This document shows, in pieces, positions 41,676 through 50,331 of a stretch of DNA of 64,000 bases (positions within the stretch are counted from its first letter, which is position 1; every line of letters starts with the position of its first letter). The notes under the pieces were generated by a model. That model made no database searches. It saw only the letters and a list, made by a program, of their open reading frames with translations, and was not told the origin of the DNA. The translations under genes were made by a program, and so were the position numbers. This DNA is from Coraliomargarita sinensis (lineage in GTDB: Bacteria; Verrucomicrobiota; Verrucomicrobiia; Opitutales; Coraliomargaritaceae): assembly GCF_003185655.1 (NCBI RefSeq), contig NZ_QHJQ01000007.1, positions 1-64,000 on the forward strand, written 5' to 3'.

Positions 41676-43244
41676 TCAGCAACGGCGCCTCAGTGGTATT
41701 TTTTTTAATTTGCACAAAATGATGCTAACCAAAAGCGCTAATTCCTCACGTGCCTCAGCGCGAAAAACAAACATACAAAATCCATAGAGAGTTGCCGTAA
41801 TCGTAGCAGCCGTCACAAATAGTGCCCAGCTTTGAACGGGTGGGATTAAGTGTCCAAGAATTCCTATTGCGATTCCCAGGCTAAGGCTAAACAAAAAGTT
41901 ACATAGCAAAATCGACCAGTCGTGCTTGTTCAGATGCGCCAAACGCCGAATTGTCTTTGGGTAGTACCAAGCAGAAACAGACAAAAACCCGACTAGGGGT
42001 GCAAGCGCTGCGCCTAGGATCCCCATATAGTAGATCCCGAGCAGAAGACATGTAAATGTAACCATGGCCTGCACGAACTGGACAACCGCGTTGCGCTTAA
42101 TGTCACCCAGTGCAACACAAAGCGTTTGCAGTAAGGTGAACAGAATTAATGTGACCATCAAACAACACAGTACAGTAGACACGCTGAATCCGGCAAAGAA
42201 CTCTGGTCCTACCCAAAGACCGACAAAGTCATCATTGAAAGCGAGGAATCCGGCAAAAGCCAAACCCAGCAACCAGAAGTTGATCAGTAACAATCGTCTT
42301 AAAATAGCCCGCATCTTCGTCGTATCGCCCTCGCCCGCAAGGTGGGACAGGCTCGGGCCAATGGCATTGCCGGTCCGGGTAAGAAGCAACTCGGCCACAT
42401 TGAAGCCCCGGCGTGTTAGAACGAAGATCGGGACAACCTCCGGACCGATGAAACGAGCCAGCAGAAAAGCATCCATATTTCTCGAGAGCACACTTCCAAT
42501 TTTCCCGAGGGAGGTAAAAGACATCAATCCTAGTAACTCTTTCAATGTCGTCCACCGGAGTCGAAACCGAATGGATTCGCGCGACGCCCGCAAAAGCATA
42601 TAACCAAGCCCACCGATAAAGAAAATCGAGGCGCGGACAAGAAGTCCAAGTGTGATGGCTGCCAGACCCGCCCCGAAAAAGAGCAACAGAACCGTGCTCG
42701 CCAGACTAAATAGGTTAGCCAAAAGAAAAACCATCCCGTGGGCGAAACTCCCCTGAAGCCCCAGGTTAACAACCCCGACCGCATAAGCGAAGAGGGAAAT
42801 CGTAGAAGCCAGAGCGGCGATCAGAAAATTGTGACTTAGCTCAACCTGCTGCGCCGGATCGCTGAGGTTAACCCATCCAGGGACATAGGATGAGACAAGC
42901 CATCCGACTAAAAGTAAAAGCATGGCGATCGCTCCGGAAAGGACAATTCCACCAAAAGCATAGCACCCGACAGCCTCGAAATCATTTGCTCCATAACTTT
43001 TTCCAACCCGTTGAAGAACCACGGTCGAGATACTCGGATCGACCATCATGAGCCAGCTAAGGATGTTTCCACTGGCTAGCCAAGCACCATAGAGCTCGAC
43101 TGGAATGTACCGAAGGTAAAGCGGCACCATAAGCAATCCCGCGACCACGGTATGGACAATGTTAGCATATGAAAAGACCAGATGCCACAGAGTCGTCTTG
43201 CGTCGACTGACTTTACGAGAAATAGGCGTAAGCACTTCGCGCAT
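41676..43244 (-). CDS. Wzx-type polysaccharide flippase
   Basis: 522 residues, about 12-14 membrane segments (for example LWHLVFSYANIVHTVVAGLLM, AITLGLLVRASIFFIGGLGYML). Typical MATE/MOP-superfamily Wzx layout, with GRFIGPEVVPIFVLTRRGFN-like inner loops. It flips undecaprenyl-linked repeat units across the inner membrane, consistent with the Wzy-like neighbour. Confidence 0.88.
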   Translation of the reverse strand: MREVLTPISRKVSRRKTTLWHLVFSYANIVHTVVAGLLMVPLYLRYIPVELYGAWLASGNILSWLMMVDPSISTVVLQRVGKSYGANDFEAVGCYAFGGIVLSGAIAMLLLLVGWLVSSYVPGWVNLSDPAQQVELSHNFLIAALASTISLFAYAVGVVNLGLQGSFAHGMVFLLANLFSLASTVLLLFFGAGLAAITLGLLVRASIFFIGGLGYMLLRASRESIRFRLRWTTLKELLGLMSFTSLGKIGSVLSRNMDAFLLARFIGPEVVPIFVLTRRGFNVAELLLTRTGNAIGPSLSHLAGEGDTTKMRAILRRLLLINFWLLGLAFAGFLAFNDDFVGLWVGPEFFAGFSVSTVLCCLMVTLILFTLLQTLCVALGDIKRNAVVQFVQAMVTFTCLLLGIYYMGILGAALAPLVGFLSVSAWYYPKTIRRLAHLNKHDWSILLCNFLFSLSLGIAIGILGHLIPPVQSWALFVTAATITATLYGFCMFVFRAEAREELALLVSIILCKLKKIPLRRRC

Positions 43245-43297
43245 AAACCTCCGAACCTACTCGAAAACCGGGAATATCATCGAATCGAACCCTAAAT

Positions 43298-44035
43298 CTA
43301 GGACCAGCAGCGTTTTGAAAATAAGCCGGTTCGCTCATGCGCGAAGAGTACATCTGATTGCGTCAACCTTCCGTCGAGCGGGCGCATAGAATATGAGCAG
43401 ATGTCATACACGTGGAAGCCCCGCTCAGCAAGGAACCCCAAAATCTCTCCAGCGTAGGGGCCTCCCTCATAAATTTGAAGCCAAGACACCTCCAAAAAAA
43501 GGAAATTACAGCTCTTCAGGGTCTCTTCAGCACCCTTGAGCATTTCCAACTCATAACCTTGGATATCAGCCTTGATCAACGAGGGTGGAGGTAACTTGTT
43601 GGTTTCAACGAGATCATCCAATGTCTCCACTGGCACTTTAAGCCTTTGAGTTTTCCAACTTGTAGATTCGAGAAAGCTACTCTGCCCATCGTGACAATTG
43701 AGCTCGAATTCTCCACGAGTAGATCCAAGTGCACACCGTAAAAATTTGATGTGCGAGTCTCCGTCAGCAAGATTTACAAGGGTTGCTCGATATTCCGATA
43801 AGGGCTCAAAGAGCGCATAAGTTGCACGAGGGAAAACTTTCTTCGTTTCCAGCGCCCATGAACCGTCACTTGCCCCTACATCATAAATGACACTCAGTTC
43901 AACACCACATTGCTTTAACTTCGCAAATGTAGCAGCAAACCCACGTGGCCCCCAATCAGAATTAACAAGCCGCACTCCCATTCGCTTGATAACACTATTT
44001 ATTACTGATTTCCCGATTCTAAGCGTAGAATTCAT
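43298..44035 (-). CDS. FkbM-family methyltransferase
   Basis: 245 residues. VIYDVGASDGSWALETKKVFP is the SAM loop, YALFEPLSEYRATL the acidic end, SLIKADIQGYELEMLKGAEETLKSCNFLFLEVSW the FkbM signature with KxDxQGxExxxLKG. A sugar O-methyltransferase, one of two FkbM genes in tandem that share little sequence outside the motifs. Confidence 0.92.
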   Translation of the reverse strand: MNSTLRIGKSVINSVIKRMGVRLVNSDWGPRGFAATFAKLKQCGVELSVIYDVGASDGSWALETKKVFPRATYALFEPLSEYRATLVNLADGDSHIKFLRCALGSTRGEFELNCHDGQSSFLESTSWKTQRLKVPVETLDDLVETNKLPPPSLIKADIQGYELEMLKGAEETLKSCNFLFLEVSWLQIYEGGPYAGEILGFLAERGFHVYDICSYSMRPLDGRLTQSDVLFAHERTGLFSKRCWS

Positions 44036-44100
44036 TACAAAATATATTTAATTCAAGAAACGTTGTATAATTCTTCATTGAGCCTAAGGGCACAACCGAG

Positions 44101-44958
44101 TTACTCCGAAAGCATTTGATTTCTAAACGAATTACTTAGGAAGGCGAAGTTATGCGTACTTAGCTGGTTATGCTGCTTCGCAACAATTTCTTCGACGTCG
44201 TCATGTGTAACTAATGGTAACCCTTCCCTTGCCTCACATGCCGAAAAACCATTATCAAAAAATATTCGGAAAGTATCTAGCAGATTAGGGTTAATGTTAA
44301 CACCGGTAGGCATGTGTTCATCAATGCAAATCTCTACGACCCATATAGCTTCAGCATTTCCCTCGATGAGAGATCTCGCACCTTTAAGGACGCTTAGCTC
44401 AAAACCTTCGACATCGACCCAAAATAGCGTGCGCCCGTTCCGTAGGTCCTTACGTTCGCCAAAAGTGTTATCCAAAGTGTTGACTGGCAGAAAGCGACGA
44501 TCATGGGAAGGGATGCCTGCCCAACCTTCAACGAGAGAAGCACCAGTTCCTGTACCAAACATGGGGAGTATTTCCGGCTTTTCCCCGAGCGCCAACGGGA
44601 AAACTTCGACGTCGCTCCATCCGTTTCGGTATACATTCTCAAGAAGAAGCCGAGCATTCTCGGGAATCGGCTCAAAGGCAAGAACAGGCTTTTTTGCATG
44701 AGCAGCAAGGCAAGTGTAATAGCCGATGTTCGCCCCCACGTTGACCAGACGGTCACAATGGGTAAGCAACTTGCAAAAGAGCGTTGTTTCCTCAGGCTCG
44801 AATCGGCCGCTAGCCATAGCCGCATTACCTTTAAACGCAAAGCCGCTCGGGTGATTCAAAAACGGCTGATTAAGTCTTCTTTCGATACGAAATTGCCTTA
44901 ATGCAGCAGCAAGAGTCGGCGCTTTCTTACGAATTGTTTTTGCTATAAGCTTCTTCAT
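44101..44958 (-). CDS. FkbM-family methyltransferase
   Basis: 285 residues. LVNVGANIGYYTCLAAH is motif I, PVLAFEPIPENARLLLENV motif II, LFWVDVEGFELSVLKGARSLI the FkbM KxDVEGxE signature (here WVDVEG). It probably methylates a different hydroxyl from its neighbour. Basic N-terminus of about 40 residues. Confidence 0.92.
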   Translation of the reverse strand: MKKLIAKTIRKKAPTLAAALRQFRIERRLNQPFLNHPSGFAFKGNAAMASGRFEPEETTLFCKLLTHCDRLVNVGANIGYYTCLAAHAKKPVLAFEPIPENARLLLENVYRNGWSDVEVFPLALGEKPEILPMFGTGTGASLVEGWAGIPSHDRRFLPVNTLDNTFGERKDLRNGRTLFWVDVEGFELSVLKGARSLIEGNAEAIWVVEICIDEHMPTGVNINPNLLDTFRIFFDNGFSACEAREGLPLVTHDDVEEIVAKQHNQLSTHNFAFLSNSFRNQMLSE

Positions 44959-45079
44959 GGTTGGCGATGTCTGTAAATTAGAAATTATAAATCAAGAGGT
45001 GAATTGATAATTTTATTAGCGTTTCTAGTAGCAGAAACCACTAGCATTACTACGGTACGGAAAGTTCACAGTTTATGGA

Positions 45080-46303
45080 TTACAGATGTTTAATTAAAAA
45101 TGGATTTAACTTCTCGACGAACTTCAAAGCCATCCCAACAACCTGATCCATATTGTAATACCGGTAGGTTCCCAATCGCCCAATAAAGGAGACGTCATCC
45201 AATTGACCGGCTTCGTCCTCATAGCGCTTATATAGCTGCCGAGCCTCCGCCGCCGGAATAGGATAATAGGGTTCTTTTCCAACTTCATAGTCCTCCGGAT
45301 ACTCCCGAACAATGGTAGTCCCTTCGATCTCTTGCCCTGTAATGTGCTTCGCTTCAACGGTCCGCGTGTAAGAGAGGTTACTTTCAGGATAATTCACCTG
45401 TACACAAGGCTGGTGAGTGAGGCCTGAAGACGGGAGATGCGGGTCGGGAGATGGGGTCTTACCTTCTAGCTGGGAGCTTCCATCTTCGATTCCCCTCAGC
45501 GCTTTGGCGCTGAAGTGCTCATGCTCAAACCGCAGGCTGCGGTACGGTAGCGGCCCGAACTTGTAATCGAAATAGGCGTCGATTGGGCCGGTGAATATCA
45601 TGTGTTGCCACTGGATCGATTCGTTGGCGATCACCTCTTTGTAGTCCAAATTGAGGCGGACTTCCAGGCGGTCCCCACAGGCTTTGACCAGATTATTGAA
45701 GAGTGTGTGGTAGCCGTGTTTGGGGAGCACCTGGTATTTGTCGTTGAAATAGCGGTCGTCGCGGTTGGTGCGCACGGGAATACGCCGACAGACGCTGGGG
45801 CTGAGCTCGCGCGGATGACGCTTCCATTGTTTGAGGGTGTAGCCCTCGAAGAACATTTTATACCACGCCTCCCCCACCTGACTGAGGACGGCCTCTTCGG
45901 AATTGGTGACCGCCTCAAAATCGGTTCGATTTTCCTTAAGCCAAGCTTCCATCTCCTCGGCGGTGGCCTCGCGTCCGATGTATTGCTCAAAGGTGCGGAG
46001 ATTAATAGGGAAACTCCAGTAGCGGTCGTCACGATACACCTGCACCTTGTAATTACCCGGCATCCACTCCGTGAATTGGGAAAGATAACCCAGAATATCA
46101 TCGGAGTTCGTCCGGAAGTAATGCGGTCCGTAGGGGTGAATAAGAACACCATGTTCGTCGTAACAGTCGTGGGCATTCCCCCCGATATGATCGCGCTTCT
46201 CCACGACCAGGCAGCGCTTGCCGTGCTGCGTGCAAAGCCGCTCGGCAGCCACAAGGCCGGAAAAGCCGGCACCGACGACAAGAAAATCGAAGCTTTTATG
46301 CAT
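45080..46303 (-). CDS. glf: UDP-galactopyranose mutase with a repeat-coded insert
   Basis: 407 residues. The FAD-binding loop is FLVVGAGFSGLVAAERLC, then VVEKRDHIGGNAHD. The central YTLKQWKRHPRELSPSV and RIPVRTNRDDRYFNDKYQ bind UDP-Gal. Converts UDP-galactopyranose to UDP-galactofuranose. Residues about 272-294 (GKTPSPDPHLPSS region) are translated from heptamers (45424-45490) inserted before VQVNYPESNLSYTR; next to it CAGCGC-caaa-GCGCTG forms a hairpin (45498-45515). Length slightly above the usual 370-390. Confidence 0.93.
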   Translation of the reverse strand: MHKSFDFLVVGAGFSGLVAAERLCTQHGKRCLVVEKRDHIGGNAHDCYDEHGVLIHPYGPHYFRTNSDDILGYLSQFTEWMPGNYKVQVYRDDRYWSFPINLRTFEQYIGREATAEEMEAWLKENRTDFEAVTNSEEAVLSQVGEAWYKMFFEGYTLKQWKRHPRELSPSVCRRIPVRTNRDDRYFNDKYQVLPKHGYHTLFNNLVKACGDRLEVRLNLDYKEVIANESIQWQHMIFTGPIDAYFDYKFGPLPYRSLRFEHEHFSAKALRGIEDGSSQLEGKTPSPDPHLPSSGLTHQPCVQVNYPESNLSYTRTVEAKHITGQEIEGTTIVREYPEDYEVGKEPYYPIPAAEARQLYKRYEDEAGQLDDVSFIGRLGTYRYYNMDQVVGMALKFVEKLNPFLIKHL

Positions 46304-46344
46304 CAGGCATCAGGCATCAGGTGGCAGGAGGCAGGAGGCAGAGG
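46303..46344. repeat. Heptamer tract (GCATCAG/GAGGCAG)
   Basis: Words GCATCAG, GCATCAG, GTGGCAG, GAGGCAG, GAGGCAG in exact 7-nt steps, reaching from the glf start to the next gene. Confidence 0.85.
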
Positions 46345-46722
46345 TTAGGACTTTAAAGTCCACTTGCTTGGATTTTTAAGCATCGCACCGAGCAAGCGTC
46401 CGACTTCGTTGTTCATCTCAATTAAATCGTTGTGCTGCTCATCTGAGATAAAGCCACAATCAAATGCGAAATCGAGAGACGTTTCAGTTTCGCCGCACTC
46501 CCCATCGCAATCGGTTATTTTGCTTACGAAATGTGCTTTGTAGCGGCGCTTCGCCCACGCCTCGCGCAAATTCATGGGAACAGAGCGAGAGGACCGGCGT
46601 ATTTGGGAAATCAACGCATACTTTTCTTCCGAAGGAAAGGTTTTTGACAGTTCGTATACTGCCATCGCCAACTGGTAGGACAACTGGTAAGCTTTCAATT
46701 CTTTAGCATTTTGCACGCTCAT
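46345..46722 (-). CDS. Four-helix-bundle protein of the IVP/S23 family
   Basis: 125 residues from the ATG at 46722. AYQLSYQLAMAVYELSKTFP, EEKYALISQIRRSSRSVPMNLREAW and ETSLDFAFDCGFISDEQH are family landmarks. Lies between the heptose-kinase and glf genes, co-directional. Function unknown; members are often found singly among surface-polysaccharide genes. Confidence 0.9.
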   Translation of the reverse strand: MSVQNAKELKAYQLSYQLAMAVYELSKTFPSEEKYALISQIRRSSRSVPMNLREAWAKRRYKAHFVSKITDCDGECGETETSLDFAFDCGFISDEQHNDLIEMNNEVGRLLGAMLKNPSKWTLKS

Positions 46723-46754
46723 AATTCTTATCACCTGCTACCTGTCACCTGGCT

Positions 46755-47801
46755 TCAGCTCTCCGCTCCCTGCTCCAGCGCTTCGCGCTGGATCGGACTG
46801 GTGCCAACGTGACTGACGACGATGCCGGCGGCTTTATTTGCGAGAGCAGCGGCGTCCTTTAATTTCAGGCCGGAGGCTAATGCCGCAGTCAAAGTCGCCA
46901 CCACGGTATCGCCAGCGCCCGAGACATCAAAGACTTCCTTTGCCTCGGTAGGCAGACGGCCGAGCACTTTGTCTTTGTGACAGAGAAGCATCCCCTCGGC
47001 TCCAAGCGTGACGACCAGATTTTCGGGTGCGAAACGCTGATAGATAGCGGAACAGACCTGCTGATCATCGAAAGGCGCATGTGGATCGTATGCCATACCC
47101 GCGAGCTGGAGGGCCTCGGTGCGATTGGGAGTCATCAAGTCCATACCATTCAGGTCGAGGTGACGCTTGGGCTTGGGATCAAGGACGAGAAGCGGGAATG
47201 AAGGCTGAGACTTGAGACCTGAGACTTGAAAACTACCTCCGGCCCTCTGCTCCAAGCCTTCCGCTCCAAGCTCCCCGCTCCGCGTTCCCTGCGCCCGGCT
47301 ATCCCTCAAAAGGTGAATCAGTTTTTGGTCGATGGTGCCTTTTGCGTAGTCGGATAGAATGATGGCGTGGTAGCCACTGAGCAGCCTTCCGACGGTCTCG
47401 GAATTTAAATCGTTACTCAGGCAATAGGCCTCGGCACTCAGTTCGCGGTCGATCCGACACATTTGCTGTCGCTGCACCACAACCCGTGTCTTGACGATGG
47501 TCGATGACTTTTTACGACAACCAATGGGTGAAAGCTCTATCCCCCGCTCCGAGAGCAGAGCACCCAGGCGGTTGCCACCGTCATCCGGCCCATAACGACC
47601 GAGCAAAGAAGTCCGGACACCAAGGCCAGACAAGTTGCAAGCCACATTGGCCGCGCCTCCCGGCACGTAGCTGTCTCTCTCAACGCCGACCACGGGCACC
47701 GGTGCCTCCGGAGAGATTCGAGTCGCATCACCCCAAATATAGTGGTCGAGCATGATGTCGCCGATGACCAGGACGCGAAGAGATGAAAAATCGGGAAGCA
47801 T
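46755..47801 (-). CDS. hldA: D-glycero-beta-D-manno-heptose-7-phosphate kinase with a repeat-coded insert
   Basis: 348 residues, PfkB family, matching the kinase domain of HldE; no nucleotidyltransferase domain is fused. VLVIGDIMLDHYIWGDATRISPEAPVPV at the N-terminus is the RfaE1 signature; VFDVSGAGDTVVATLTAAL holds the catalytic GAGD. Phosphorylates heptose-7-P at C1 for ADP-heptose synthesis. Residues about 168-200 (QGTRSGELGAEGLEQRAGG) translate heptamers at 47204-47300 (TGAGACT then GCTCCAA words). Without it the length would be about 315. Confidence 0.92.
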   Translation of the reverse strand: MLPDFSSLRVLVIGDIMLDHYIWGDATRISPEAPVPVVGVERDSYVPGGAANVACNLSGLGVRTSLLGRYGPDDGGNRLGALLSERGIELSPIGCRKKSSTIVKTRVVVQRQQMCRIDRELSAEAYCLSNDLNSETVGRLLSGYHAIILSDYAKGTIDQKLIHLLRDSRAQGTRSGELGAEGLEQRAGGSFQVSGLKSQPSFPLLVLDPKPKRHLDLNGMDLMTPNRTEALQLAGMAYDPHAPFDDQQVCSAIYQRFAPENLVVTLGAEGMLLCHKDKVLGRLPTEAKEVFDVSGAGDTVVATLTAALASGLKLKDAAALANKAAGIVVSHVGTSPIQREALEQGAES

Positions 47802-47802
47802 A

Positions 47803-47894
47803 GCTTGGAAACCTGAAACTTGAGAACTGAAACCTGAGGTGAAAAACCGGAGGCTTGAAACTTGATGGCTAAAATTTGAGGCCTGAGGAGCGAG
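47803..47894. repeat. Heptamer tract (GAAACCT/GAAACTT)
   Basis: TTGGAAACCTGAAACTTG-type words with 7-nt steps fill the whole gap. The same word family is coded inside the neighbouring kinase gene. Confidence 0.85.
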
Positions 47895-48275
47895 TTACTT
47901 AGAGTTACTTATGCGTTTCTTTGTATTGACTGACATAGTCACAAATATGCTGATGAGCTCATTGGCTTCATCCCAAATTGGCTGCGTGAGTTTATTAGAA
48001 ATCCCACAATTCTCATTGAGAAGTTCCAGCCAGTATTGCGTCTCATCAGCTTCTTGTACGCAGATTTCGACCTTGGAAATAAAATCAGCATCGCTTCGGG
48101 CACGGCTTGCTTCTCGATAATTCGCACCGACAGAAGTTCCTGCCCGAACCATTTGCTTTGATAATATCTTAACCTCATCCCTCCGACGATCCAAATTGCA
48201 AAAGAACCGCACAACATCTCCTGCAAACCTCTTGGTTCGCTTTCGCAAAGCACGCTTTCTTTCCTCGTTGTTCAT
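47895..48275 (-). CDS. Four-helix-bundle protein of the IVP/S23 family
   Basis: 126 residues. RTKRFAGDVVRFFCNLDRRRDEVKILSKQMVRAGTSVGANYREASRARS is the strongly conserved half; ADFISKVEICVQEADETQYWLELL follows. Third member in the window, closest to the canonical consensus. Co-directional with gmhA upstream. Confidence 0.92.
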   Translation of the reverse strand: MNNEERKRALRKRTKRFAGDVVRFFCNLDRRRDEVKILSKQMVRAGTSVGANYREASRARSDADFISKVEICVQEADETQYWLELLNENCGISNKLTQPIWDEANELISIFVTMSVNTKKRISNSK

Positions 48276-48328
48276 CTTGTTAAATACACGCTTCAGGTCT
48301 CAAGTTTCATCCCTCAGGTCTCGAAACT

Positions 48329-48889
48329 CTACCACTCTTCTTGTTCGACGCGTTCGAGCCAGGCATGGAGAACGAATGTATGCATTTCCTGGATGCGGGC
48401 GGTGTTCTCGCTGGGGACGATAATGGAATGATCGGCCACCTCCTTGATCGTGCCCCCGTCCTTTCCGGAAAGGAGAATCGTGGTCGCTCCCCTGCCCTTC
48501 GCCGACTGAAAGGCCCTGAGTATATTCTCGGAATTTCCGCTGGTAGAAAAACCGACGAGGATGTCCCCTTCTTTGCAGAGAGCTTCAACCTGACGGGAAA
48601 AGATTGCATCGAATCCATAATCATTGCCAATGCAGGTCAGCACAGAGGAATCGGTGTTTAGAGAAATGGCGGGCAAGGGCCGACGATCACCTCGATAGCG
48701 ACCCACGAGTTCCTCGCAGAGATGCATCGAATCCGTCGCGCTGCCACCATTGCCGCAGGCGAAAATGGTCTGACCTGCTTTCAAACGTTCGAAGAGAAGC
48801 TGCCCCGTCAATTCAACCTGACTTAGCTGACTGGCAAAACGCTGCAGACAAATACAGAGTTCTTTATAATCGCTGTGGATGGTGCGCAT
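48329..48889 (-). CDS. gmhA: Sedoheptulose-7-phosphate isomerase (SIS domain)
   Basis: 186 residues. IFACGNGGSATDSMHLCEELVGRY is the GmhA signature with the catalytic glutamate; FSTSGNSENILRAF is the SIS phosphosugar site; RIQEMHTFVLHAW carries the C-terminal catalytic histidine. First step of ADP-heptose synthesis. The kinase lies 0.5 kb away; gmhB and the adenylyltransferase were not seen. Confidence 0.92.
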   Translation of the reverse strand: MRTIHSDYKELCICLQRFASQLSQVELTGQLLFERLKAGQTIFACGNGGSATDSMHLCEELVGRYRGDRRPLPAISLNTDSSVLTCIGNDYGFDAIFSRQVEALCKEGDILVGFSTSGNSENILRAFQSAKGRGATTILLSGKDGGTIKEVADHSIIVPSENTARIQEMHTFVLHAWLERVEQEEW

Positions 48890-48936
48890 GTAATACCGGA
48901 GAGCGAGAGGTATCCAATTCAGCTGATTGAGCGGCG

Positions 48937-50226
48937 TTAGGCCTTGTAATACTTATCCGGCCGTTTTGTCACACAGCTACGGGTATCGACGAGCGGTGCT
49001 TTGAAGTCGGTAAAGTCGAAGTCCTTATACTCGTCGTGATGCGTCGCGACGAGGATGCAGTCGTAATCATCGGTAATCTCGACCGACTTGCGCCCAGCAT
49101 ATTGCGGATGCTCGCGAGTCACCTTGATCACCGGCACATAGGGATCATTATAGTCCACGGTGGCCCCCTTGGCCTCAAGTTTCTTCATGAGCACGTAACT
49201 GGGGGACTCGCGGTCGTCGTCGACATTTGGCTTGTAGGCCATACCCAGTATGAGAATGCGGGAACACTTGATCGACTTGGCATCGTCGTTGAGGGCATCG
49301 GCCACGCGACTGACCACGTAATCCGGCATGGCGGTGTTGATCTCGCCGGCTAGCTCGATGAAGCGGGTGTGTTGCTCGTATTCGCGGGCCTTCCAGGTGA
49401 GGTAGAAGGGGTCGATCGGGATGCAGTGCCCCCCGAGTCCGGGCCCCGGGTAGAACGGCATGAAACCGAAGGGCTTGGTAGCGGCGGCATCAATGACATC
49501 GCAGACATCAATATCCATCTTGTGGAAAACCACTTTCAATTCATTAACGAGGGCGATATTTACGGAACGGAAAATGTTTTCGGTCAACTTGGTGGCCTCG
49601 GCCACCCGACAGGAGCTAACCGGGTGGACCGAGTCCAGAGCCAGCGAATAAAGCTCCACACAACGCTTGAGGCACTTTTCGGTATAACCTCCCATCACCT
49701 TGGGGATGGTCTTGACCGAGTGATCCTTGCGACCCGGATCTTCCCGCTCCGGCGAGAAAGCCAGATGGAAGTCGACGCCCGCCCTGAGCCCCGATCCCGC
49801 TTCCAGGACTTGACGGAGTTCAGTATCCGTCGTTCCCGGGTAGGTCGTACTTTCGAGCACGATCAACTTTTTCTGGCTACTGTCCTCTGGCTTCTGACTT
49901 CCGATAAATGGCGCAATCGCTTCACCTGATTTGAGCACGTAGGAAATATCCGGCTCGCGGTATTGATTGAGCGGCGTGGGTACGCAGATGAGCACCGCTT
50001 CAACCTCGGCGACCCGGGAGAAGTTGGTGGAGGCCTCGAGCATCCCTGACTCGCGCGCCGCAGCGATCTGGGCCATTTCGATGTGCTTAATGTAGGAGCG
50101 TCCCGCGTTGATGGCGTCGACCTTCTCCGGGTCAACATCCAGACCGAGGACGGAGACGTCGGACTCCGCAAAGCGAAGCCCGAGGGGAAGGCCGACATAG
50201 CCGAGGCCGATGATTGCTATTTTCAT
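48937..50226 (-). CDS. UDP-N-acetylglucosamine/mannosamine 6-dehydrogenase (WbpA/TviB type)
   Basis: 429 residues. The NAD loop is IAIIGLGYVGLPLGLRFAE, VPTPLNQYREPDISYV is typical of the WbpA group, and the catalytic cysteine is in GPGLGGHCIPIDPFYL. The C-terminal domain has LGMAYKPNVDDDRESPS. Two-step oxidation of a UDP-HexNAc to its uronate. Residues about 109-120 (GSQKPEDSSQ) are coded by heptamers at 49877-49905, just before the native LIVLESTTYPGTT. Confidence 0.92.
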   Translation of the reverse strand: MKIAIIGLGYVGLPLGLRFAESDVSVLGLDVDPEKVDAINAGRSYIKHIEMAQIAAARESGMLEASTNFSRVAEVEAVLICVPTPLNQYREPDISYVLKSGEAIAPFIGSQKPEDSSQKKLIVLESTTYPGTTDTELRQVLEAGSGLRAGVDFHLAFSPEREDPGRKDHSVKTIPKVMGGYTEKCLKRCVELYSLALDSVHPVSSCRVAEATKLTENIFRSVNIALVNELKVVFHKMDIDVCDVIDAAATKPFGFMPFYPGPGLGGHCIPIDPFYLTWKAREYEQHTRFIELAGEINTAMPDYVVSRVADALNDDAKSIKCSRILILGMAYKPNVDDDRESPSYVLMKKLEAKGATVDYNDPYVPVIKVTREHPQYAGRKSVEITDDYDCILVATHHDEYKDFDFTDFKAPLVDTRSCVTKRPDKYYKA

Positions 50227-50331
50227 AGGATGTTTGTGGGGCGTTAAGTGGTTAGGTAGTGCTTCGTGCTTGGTTCTTCGTTTCCCGCGGGTCTACTAAA
50301 GCGACAACGCATTTTCTTAAGCCATATATGC
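50227..50331. repeat. Short heptamer tract
   Basis: GTTAAGTGGTTAGG and TTCGTGCTTGGTTCTTCGTTTCC words in 7-8-nt steps between two nucleotide-sugar genes. Confidence 0.6.
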
